In this document: positions 57,294 through 62,818 of the stretch, in pieces
Numbering within the stretch: position 1 is the first letter of the stretch
Layout of the letters: the number at the start of each line of letters is the position of its first letter
IMG/VR virus record: IMGVR_UViG_3300036781_000418
Span: 62,001 to 126,000 of that record
From: a virus
DNA length: 64,000 nt
Strand: one strand, 5' to 3'
Notes under the pieces: model-generated
Told to the model about the DNA's origin: nothing
The model's input: the letters and a program-made list of their open reading frames with translations, nothing else
Databases searched by the model: none
Made by a program: the position numbers and the translations under genes

Positions 57294-58108
57294 AGATTCA
57301 TCAGCTGCATGAGATTTCGTCGGCCGACGAGTACCGCCAGACCACCGCGTATGGTGAGCCCGTGTTCATCATCGAACACTCCTCGACAGGGGACTTTAGC
57401 CCATTCAACAAGTTGATCGCGGTGGCGGCAAAGAAGGCTATGACGGGCGGCCACATGATGTTGAAGGTTGAGGTTAGGAACGCGCTTAAAAGCACCAAGG
57501 GCCTGTCGAAAGCCGACATCGGCGAGATCGACGTATCGAGAAACGACTTGATCTCAATGGAAGGTCTTGAGTGGTTTGACAGCTTCTTGAACATCTCCTC
57601 CAACAACTTGACGGAGCTACGCTGTGCGAAGACCATGCACGCGCTTGAGGTGGACAACAACGACCTGCACACCCTTACAGGTGGTCCAAAGCACTTGAGC
57701 GGACACTACTCAGCTTCTCACAACAAGCTGACTGACTTTTCCGGAGCACCGGTCGAGGTCTCGCAATCGCTGCACCTGTCGCACAACCAGATCTCGTCGT
57801 GGAGCGGCGTGAGCGGTATGCATATTCAGGACGACCTTGACCTAACCGGTAACAAGCTGAGCTCCATGCGCGGTGTTGATAAGGTCCTCAGCGGCTGTGA
57901 GGACCTTATCCTTACCGACAACCCACCGCCAAAGCACGTGTTGAACCTGTTCAACGTCGACGAGATCCGTCAGGGGGTTACCTTTGACGACGCCAAGCTG
58001 TCTAAGATCATCAACAAGCACCTGCACACCGGTGGTAAAGAAGGCATGCTCGACTGCCAAGAAGAGTTGATCGACGCTGGGTACTCACAGGAAGTCGCCT
58101 CCCTATGA
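57290..58108 (+). CDS. LRR protein with capsid-targeting-type leader
   Basis: 272 residues from GTG at 57290, giving MKIHQLHE followed by IS; a TTG 12 bases earlier is rejected. LRR segments lie at about 80-200: RNDLISMEGLEWFDSFLNIS, NNLTELRCAKTMHALEVD, NDLHTLTGGPKHLSGHYSAS, NKLTDFSGAPVEVSQSLHLS, NQISSWSGVSG. The C-terminal domain has KHVLNLFNVDEIRQG and DCQEELIDAGYSQEVASL. It is coupled to both neighbours by 4-nt overlaps. Confidence 0.87.
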   Translation: MKIHQLHEISSADEYRQTTAYGEPVFIIEHSSTGDFSPFNKLIAVAAKKAMTGGHMMLKVEVRNALKSTKGLSKADIGEIDVSRNDLISMEGLEWFDSFLNISSNNLTELRCAKTMHALEVDNNDLHTLTGGPKHLSGHYSASHNKLTDFSGAPVEVSQSLHLSHNQISSWSGVSGMHIQDDLDLTGNKLSSMRGVDKVLSGCEDLILTDNPPPKHVLNLFNVDEIRQGVTFDDAKLSKIINKHLHTGGKEGMLDCQEELIDAGYSQEVASL

Positions 58109-58911
58109 AGCTACTTCAGGCGCTGTGTGAAGATACTCGAAAGATGAAGATGAAGGATGGGTCGTCCTACCGCATCGTTGAAAGCCCAAACACGCGTACC
58201 ATCTACATCGAAGAAACCGAGACAGGTGACCTAACGCCGTTCCATGGTCAATGGGAGCATATGCGCGAGGGCTTTGAGCACATGATTAAAATCAGTATTA
58301 CCTACGGTAGAATTGGCGGCTTCAACAGCTTCCACGGACTGCCAGCCGAGATCTGTGAGCACGCTGAGTTTAAGTTGGCGGGCAATGACTACATGGACAA
58401 GCTTCAAGGCTGGCCTAGTGGTGGTGAACCATACAGCTTCACGATTGAAAACGCCGCCCTCTCTACCTTTGAAGGTTTTCCAGACAAGTTTGGACACGAT
58501 CTTTCAGTTGAAAACGTTCCCATTAAGTCGTTCAAGGGCTTCCCATCTAACGTTGGCTATTCCTGCAACCTACATGATCTTGACGTAGTTGACTTCACCG
58601 GTGCTACTGGATCTACTGGGCGCAACGTTGACCTTCGCCGTTGTCATGAACTAAAGTCGTTCCGTGGCATTGACAAGCTGTTCAGCGGTGGTTTGGCAAG
58701 CACCTTGTCGATTGATAAGGTGCGTTCAATGAAGCATATCCTGCACGTCATGAACGTTCCAAATCTCCGATTTGTCAGCTTCTCTGACAACACACCCTTG
58801 TCACTACTCATCAACGAACACCTCGATGCCGGTCACGGCAAGGCGGGCGTTGTTCACCTTCAAAACGCCCTGCTCGATGCGGGGTATGACGAAGAGTTCG
58901 CTAGCCTTTAA
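58105..58911 (+). CDS. LRR protein with capsid-targeting-type leader
   Basis: 268 residues. MKLLQALCE followed by DT is the leader. Residues 30-45 (TIYIEETETGDLTPFHGQ) match the previous protein (VFIIEHSSTGDFSPFNK), so the two share an N-terminal domain. LRR-like segments follow (STFEGFPDKFGHDLSVEN, KSFKGFPSNVGYSCNLHD, KSFRGIDKLF). The C-terminal domain is present but diverged: KHILHVMNVPNLRFVSF and LQNALLDAGYDEEFASL, with Leu in place of the usual Cys. Confidence 0.85.
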   Translation: MKLLQALCEDTRKMKMKDGSSYRIVESPNTRTIYIEETETGDLTPFHGQWEHMREGFEHMIKISITYGRIGGFNSFHGLPAEICEHAEFKLAGNDYMDKLQGWPSGGEPYSFTIENAALSTFEGFPDKFGHDLSVENVPIKSFKGFPSNVGYSCNLHDLDVVDFTGATGSTGRNVDLRRCHELKSFRGIDKLFSGGLASTLSIDKVRSMKHILHVMNVPNLRFVSFSDNTPLSLLINEHLDAGHGKAGVVHLQNALLDAGYDEEFASL

Positions 58912-58920
58912 GGAGCCACC

Positions 58921-59091
58921 ATGCTGTTTACCGCTATTTGCCTCTTCATGCTTGGCCTGTTGTGGGGTGGTGCCAGGTGGCTAACTAACTGCGAGCATGA
59001 GTTTGAGCTGGTCATCCATGAGGAGGACGAGCTAGGTTACGCCTACACCGTCAAACGCTGTAAAGTCTGCGGCGAAGAGCGCGATACCTAA
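58921..59091 (+). CDS. Small membrane protein with zinc-ribbon-like Cys pairs
   Basis: 56 residues. AAGGAG ribosome site six bases before ATG. The first 17 residues (MLFTAICLFMLGLLWGG) form a hydrophobic segment suited to membrane insertion; CEHEF near residue 28 and CKVCG near 49 could hold a zinc ion. It ends in CGEERDT. Last gene of the LRR transcript. Confidence 0.65.
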   Translation: MLFTAICLFMLGLLWGGARWLTNCEHEFELVIHEEDELGYAYTVKRCKVCGEERDT

Positions 59092-59106
59092 GTCAGCCGC
59101 CGACCC

Positions 59107-59134
59107 TAAATAGGTCAGATCGTTCTGATCTGAC
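59107..59134 (+). promoter_or_regulatory. Late promoter with hairpin, nuclease gene
   Basis: CTAAATAG (hexamer 59107-59112) is followed by GTCAGATC paired with GATCTGAC, 8 bp with a 5-base loop. The stem ends 13 bases before the ATG at 59148, further than in the other cases. Confidence 0.7.
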
Positions 59135-59147
59135 TCATTCCATATAC

Positions 59148-59717
59148 ATGACTGAAAAACTAGAGAAGCCCAAGCGCAAGATGCGCCCTGGAGGGGGTAA
59201 GGCGAAGGGTAACGGCTTTGAAGGCCAGGTAGCCAAGAAGCTTTCAGCCGCCCTACCCATCAACTTCATCCGCTCACCTGGGTCAGGAGCCCGTGTCGGT
59301 GGCAAGAACTTCGACAAGCTCGGCGCGCTGTTCGGGGCCGAGGCCATGAAGCTCTTCAGCGCGGACGTGGTTCCAATCAACGAGAAGGAGGCGGGCTGCA
59401 CGTTCCGCTTCTCGGTGGAGTGCAAGTCGTACGCGACGTCTGACAACTTCGTTGCGCTAGCCAGTGGAACGGCCAACATCTTCGCATGGTTCCAAGAGTC
59501 CGTGGTTGACGCGGCGAAGACTGACCGCCATCCAATGTTGATCGCCCACTGGAACCGCTCTCCCAACTACGTCTTCGTTCGTCCTTGGCATATGCCACAG
59601 GCCGTCAAGCCAGTTCTCACGTTGATTCACCGCAACGAAGAAGGCTTTGGTGAAACCCTTGACGTCTACATTCTTGAAGACCTGTTGAAGCACCCTGAAC
59701 TTTGGATTGCCAAATGA
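59148..59717 (+). CDS. PD-(D/E)XK nuclease, resolvase-like
   Basis: 189 residues. A basic Gly/Lys-rich N-terminus (RKMRPGGGKAKGNG) is followed by FEGQVAKKLS with E25, SPGSGARVGG, FSADVVPI with D73 and RFSVECKSYATSD with E91-x-K93. This is the restriction-endonuclease fold as used by Holliday-junction resolvase-like nucleases. A late promoter suggests a role in resolving or trimming DNA before or during packaging. Confidence 0.83.
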   Translation: MTEKLEKPKRKMRPGGGKAKGNGFEGQVAKKLSAALPINFIRSPGSGARVGGKNFDKLGALFGAEAMKLFSADVVPINEKEAGCTFRFSVECKSYATSDNFVALASGTANIFAWFQESVVDAAKTDRHPMLIAHWNRSPNYVFVRPWHMPQAVKPVLTLIHRNEEGFGETLDVYILEDLLKHPELWIAK

Positions 59718-60295
59718 TTACCAACCCTCGCTGGACCATCCGCGCGGACGCCGTTCGCCCAGACGGCAACTACTCTGACTTGCTGTCACAAGTCCGTCGT
59801 CACTACGACATGTACTGCTCCGCTGAGCAGTTCCTTGGCCCCTACAACGCCAAGGCCCGTGGCAAGACCATCTACGTGCCGCCATCGCGTGACATGATGC
59901 GTGAGCTGATTAAGCAATGTGGTGTCAACGACGTCACGTACTACGCCTTCCTGTCCTCGCTCGTTCGCTTCTGTGAGACGACCAAGGGCAACATGGCCCT
60001 GCCGTTGGCCCATCCGTCGACCGTGCACTCAATTCAGCTGCCTGAAGGCACGTTCGAACTGCGTCAGCAGGAGCACTCAAAGCCGGTGCTGCAGCTTGGC
60101 GTAGGTGATCCAGTCGAGCTGCGCGGTGACGTGAAGGGCAAGGTCGGCTTCGCAATCTTGCGTCCACGCATGACCCAACGAGGCATGACCTCGGCGACGC
60201 AGTGGGAGGCCCTCCTGTTCGAACACCGTCATGGTTACCTACCTATCTGGACCGACTCAGGTGTCAATCCTCGGTGGGCTGGCTCCCTGACCTAA
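59714..60295 (+). CDS. Hypothetical protein
   Basis: 193 residues from ATG at 59714, overlapping the nuclease stop by 4 nt (ATGA). It includes LLSQVRRHYDMYCSAEQFLG, GKTIYVPPSRDMMRELIKQC, FLSSLVRFCETTKGNMALPL and a beta-rich C-terminal half (VELRGDVKGKVGFAILRPRM). No family recognised; coupling suggests it works with the nuclease. Confidence 0.78.
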   Translation: MITNPRWTIRADAVRPDGNYSDLLSQVRRHYDMYCSAEQFLGPYNAKARGKTIYVPPSRDMMRELIKQCGVNDVTYYAFLSSLVRFCETTKGNMALPLAHPSTVHSIQLPEGTFELRQQEHSKPVLQLGVGDPVELRGDVKGKVGFAILRPRMTQRGMTSATQWEALLFEHRHGYLPIWTDSGVNPRWAGSLT

Positions 60296-60303
60296 ACGGC
60301 TGG

Positions 60304-60331
60304 TTGTATGGTGCCGAGTAGCTTCTATAAT
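60304..60331 (+). promoter_or_regulatory. Possible sigma-70-type promoter
   Basis: TTGTAT, 16 bases, TATAAT. TTGTATGGTG (60304-60313) is also the first arm of a 10-bp inverted repeat whose second arm CACCATACAA (60345-60354) lies in the next coding region. It is the best host-type promoter seen in the window. Confidence 0.4.
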
Positions 60332-61585
60332 GGTCACTACATGTCACCATACAAGCTTCACCATCACCACGTTCCAGTGGACCACGTCCTCCACTGGTCG
60401 TTCTTCTGGCCTGACAAGCAGCGCATCCACAAGTCAAAGGTGCAGGTTCGACAGGACCTTGTGCTGTGGTTGGCCGCGGCCTGGGTTGGCTCAAGGTCGG
60501 GCCCACCGGCCCCAAACGGTTTTCGAGGTATCAAGGTTCGACTAACCTCGCTCCGAGAGCTGGTGCGTGACTTCCAGCCAGCCGTTGAGTTCTTCTTCAC
60601 CATCACCCAGCTAGGGTTCAACCTTGAGGACAACTTTGAGGTGAGCACCCTCGTACCGAAGACCCTGTCACCTGAGGCCACTCGTGTCATTGAGGCTGAA
60701 GTCCAGCTGATGAGCTACGTTCCGGCTGAACCGCCGACCGACGCGAACGTCTCGACGGTCTATATCCAATCCAACCTTGATGTTGAGGACCTGGTGCAGC
60801 GCACGTCCAGTGCCGGACGTGGTGAGCTTGTTCCACAGCTCCGTTGGTTGATTGCCCATGGACCTAGGCATGAGTTTCACTTCATGCCGTCTGGGCGTCT
60901 CCAACTGCGAGATACCAGCGTCTACCCCGTCATGGCGATTGAAACCTGGCCAGGTTGGTTGCGCGAGGAGTTGTTTGGGGCGGGCATTGACTTGGACGCA
61001 GCCTACATCCAGTTCCTGATGCACTGGCTCAAGGAGTCGTTCAATCGTTCCGAAGCGAAGCTCAAGCTGTACTTCCCAAGCCTCATGCGGCTGATGTACG
61101 ACAAGGAAGTTTACCGTCGAGAGCTCTGCGAAGAGGGCCTGAAGTTGGAGTACAACGACACGAACAAGTTGATGATCAAGCGGCTGATCATGTGCCTCGC
61201 CAACGGTTCACGCATTTCAGGAAAGATCCTTGTTCGTCGTACTGAATTTTCAGCCGCCACGGCCGTGCTGTTGGCGGCACTTCCTGACGCGACGGACGCC
61301 CAGCTCATTGAGGTTGGCGAGGTGCTTCGTCGAATCAACGACGAGTTTAACTCGGCGCGGCGGTACGTCTACATGGAGCTGAACGCCAAGCACCCTACGC
61401 GTAAGGCGATCAAGGAGGTCTTCATCGAGTACTTCATGTGGGAACGTGAAGCTCGATACGCCCTTTGGGAGGCGATCGACCGCCATGGCATCATGGTTCA
61501 CGACGGCATCGACGGTGTTCCAGCCGAGTACCGAGCTCGACTCGGCGAACTGATGGAGCAGCTTGACCTTCGCTTCTCAGTATAG
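60308..61585 (+). CDS. Divergent polymerase-like protein
   Basis: 425 residues from ATG at 60308; an ATG at 60341, just past a TATAAT box, would give 414. Three spaced motifs resemble palm-domain polymerases: GIDLDAAYIQFL (226-237, motif A-like), NKLMIKRLIMCLANGS (286-301, motif B-like with Lys and Asn-Gly) and HGIMVHDGIDGV (393-404, motif C-like His-Asp). EYFMWEREARYALWEAIDRH lies before motif C, as in several phage and plasmid polymerases. No exonuclease or primase domain is evident in the N-terminal half. The assignment is motif-based only. Confidence 0.78.
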   Translation: MVPSSFYNGHYMSPYKLHHHHVPVDHVLHWSFFWPDKQRIHKSKVQVRQDLVLWLAAAWVGSRSGPPAPNGFRGIKVRLTSLRELVRDFQPAVEFFFTITQLGFNLEDNFEVSTLVPKTLSPEATRVIEAEVQLMSYVPAEPPTDANVSTVYIQSNLDVEDLVQRTSSAGRGELVPQLRWLIAHGPRHEFHFMPSGRLQLRDTSVYPVMAIETWPGWLREELFGAGIDLDAAYIQFLMHWLKESFNRSEAKLKLYFPSLMRLMYDKEVYRRELCEEGLKLEYNDTNKLMIKRLIMCLANGSRISGKILVRRTEFSAATAVLLAALPDATDAQLIEVGEVLRRINDEFNSARRYVYMELNAKHPTRKAIKEVFIEYFMWEREARYALWEAIDRHGIMVHDGIDGVPAEYRARLGELMEQLDLRFSV

Positions 61586-61588
61586 ACA

Positions 61589-61626
61589 CGGCGACACGAA
61601 GCGACGCCGTCGTCGCTCGGTCGTTG
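61589..61626 (+). repeat. GC-rich intergenic repeat unit
   Basis: Matches 39814-39851 at 33 of 38 bases. Its first 12 bases, CGGCGACACGAA, are exactly repeated in inverted orientation at 61675-61686, so the two ends of this intergenic region could pair around the central palindrome. Confidence 0.7.
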
Positions 61627-61646
61627 AAGGTGATGAGCCAAACAGA

Positions 61647-61668
61647 CGAGGGACCCTAGGGTCCCTCG
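61647..61668. terminator. Bidirectional hairpin between convergent operons
   Basis: A perfect 22-base palindrome, CGAGGGACCCT and its complement, midway between the rightward polymerase-like gene and the leftward gp26-like operon. No long T-run on either side. Confidence 0.7.
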
Positions 61669-61674
61669 GTTCAT

Positions 61675-61726
61675 TTCGTGTCGCCGCTACATGAACCCGC
61701 ACTATCTGCCAGCTAATGCCTCTACG
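61675..61726 (+). repeat. Intergenic repeat element, copy 3
   Basis: The core 61691-61723 matches the other two copies at 31 of 33 bases; the flanking TCGTGTCGCCGC and trailing CTACG are shared with copy 1. Here it sits between convergent operons, so it does not face a gene start in its own direction. Confidence 0.72.
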
Positions 61727-61739
61727 AGCGAGCGCTGTG

Positions 61740-62030
61740 TTAGTACACGGGGTGCGACGACTTGGCCGCGGCTTCAAGGCGCTTGTTGATGAACTCCACC
61801 ATCATGTCCCGTTCAAGGGCGGAGCGATCCATCACTGACTCGTAGGACCAGGAGCCTCGGGAATAGTACGAGATTTCGATGGACGCCTTGATGAGCGTCT
61901 TCACCTCAAGCTGCATTCGATCAATCGACTGTCGGATCTTGGCGTGATCGCCGCTCAAGATCAGGCGGTGAAAAAACTCACTGGGTTCAGTGGGAGCTCC
62001 ACCTTCATGTCCTGGCCACAGTCCTTGCAC
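61740..62030 (-). CDS. ORF downstream of gp26-like gene, probably read by -1 frameshift
   Basis: The open frame reaches back to a GTG at 62030, 70 bases inside the gp26-like gene, but no start has a ribosome site; a TTG at 61958 and an ATG at 61916 are alternatives. It lies in the -1 frame relative to the upstream gene, and that gene has a UUUUUUC heptamer (61970-61976) in the correct phase just before its stop. A shift there would fuse 76 residues, from HRLILSGDHAKIRQSIDRMQ to ISYYSRGSWSYESVMDRSAL and the charged C-terminus, to the first product. The C-terminal motif resembles tail-assembly proteins. Confidence 0.7.
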   Translation of the reverse strand: MQGLWPGHEGGAPTEPSEFFHRLILSGDHAKIRQSIDRMQLEVKTLIKASIEISYYSRGSWSYESVMDRSALERDMMVEFINKRLEAAAKSSHPVY

Positions 62031-62740
62031 TTGATAGTCACCACTTGATCAGGACCCCAGTCGTTCAGGTTCTCGGCCGCCTTCGTGATGGACTCGATCT
62101 GTGGCGACGTCAGCGTCTTGATCCACTCTTCAATGTGTTCACGCTCCGTGGTGGTGTCTACTGACTCGATCATGCAGAGTAGGTTGTGGACCGACAGCTT
62201 CTTCACGTCGTCGATCGTCATCTCCTTCGACATACCAGTCATCTGGAACATCTCAATGACGTCACGGAAGCGGAGTGGGCGGGTCACCACGACTTCACCG
62301 GAGCTAAGGGTAACCTGACGAACCGTCTCAATCAAGGTCGGGTCCAACTGCTTCATGGCGAGCAGCATGTTGTCAAGGTTGACGATGTAGGAGTGGTCCT
62401 TGGCCTCGGCACAGGTGTGCTTCACCTCGATACCGAACTCATTACCGTACGTTACCAACCGTAGGAAGAACAGCAGGGCGTCGATGTCGCGACCGAAGAG
62501 CTCCAGTGGCTTCTTGATGCTCGGTGCGCACTCGGCGACGATGTCCTCGATGGCGCGACCATTGAACAGCAAGTCCTGGTTCTTCAGGCTAATTTCGTTC
62601 AAGGCCGACAGCGGCTTGATTTGAATTTCACCGGTTGAGTAGCTGGCCTCCAACTCACCGTTGTGGTACAGGGCACCACGTGACGGCAGCTGGAAGACGC
62701 GGCCTGGGAGACGGTGCTTGAGGAGTGGATTGGTTGACAT
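61961..62740 (-). CDS. gp26-like baseplate hub / tail assembly protein
   Basis: 259 residues. GRVFQLPSRGALYHNGELEA, IQIKPLSALNEISLKNQDLL, FGRDIDALLFFLRLVTYGNE, HTCAEAKDHSYIVNLDNMLL and a C-terminal CKDCGQDMKVELPLNPVSFF fit the T4 gp26-type family ('C..C......e.l....FF'). In T4, gp26 is needed for the baseplate hub. The gene diverges from the tape-measure-like gene and ends with a predicted -1 slippery site, so two products (259 and about 333 residues) are expected. Confidence 0.82.
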   Translation of the reverse strand: MSTNPLLKHRLPGRVFQLPSRGALYHNGELEASYSTGEIQIKPLSALNEISLKNQDLLFNGRAIEDIVAECAPSIKKPLELFGRDIDALLFFLRLVTYGNEFGIEVKHTCAEAKDHSYIVNLDNMLLAMKQLDPTLIETVRQVTLSSGEVVVTRPLRFRDVIEMFQMTGMSKEMTIDDVKKLSVHNLLCMIESVDTTTEREHIEEWIKTLTSPQIESITKAAENLNDWGPDQVVTIKCKDCGQDMKVELPLNPVSFFTA

Positions 62741-62762
62741 TCCGTGAGTTCCTTCTGGGATC

Positions 62763-62768
62763 TAAATA
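62763..62768 (+). promoter_or_regulatory. Late promoter, tape-measure-like gene
   Basis: CTAAATAT on the plus strand, 50 bases before the ATG at 62819. It faces the leftward promoter 15 bases away, so each transcript crosses the other promoter. Confidence 0.68.
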
Positions 62769-62783
62769 TGGGGTAGAGGATGG

Positions 62784-62789
62784 TATTTA
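62784..62789 (-). promoter_or_regulatory. Late promoter, gp26-like gene
   Basis: GTAAATAC on the minus strand, 43 bases before the gp26-like ATG, with AAGGA as the ribosome site. Face-to-face with the plus-strand box at 62763. Confidence 0.65.
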
Positions 62790-62818
62790 CGACCAACCAC
62801 CCAACTCGAAAATGACAC

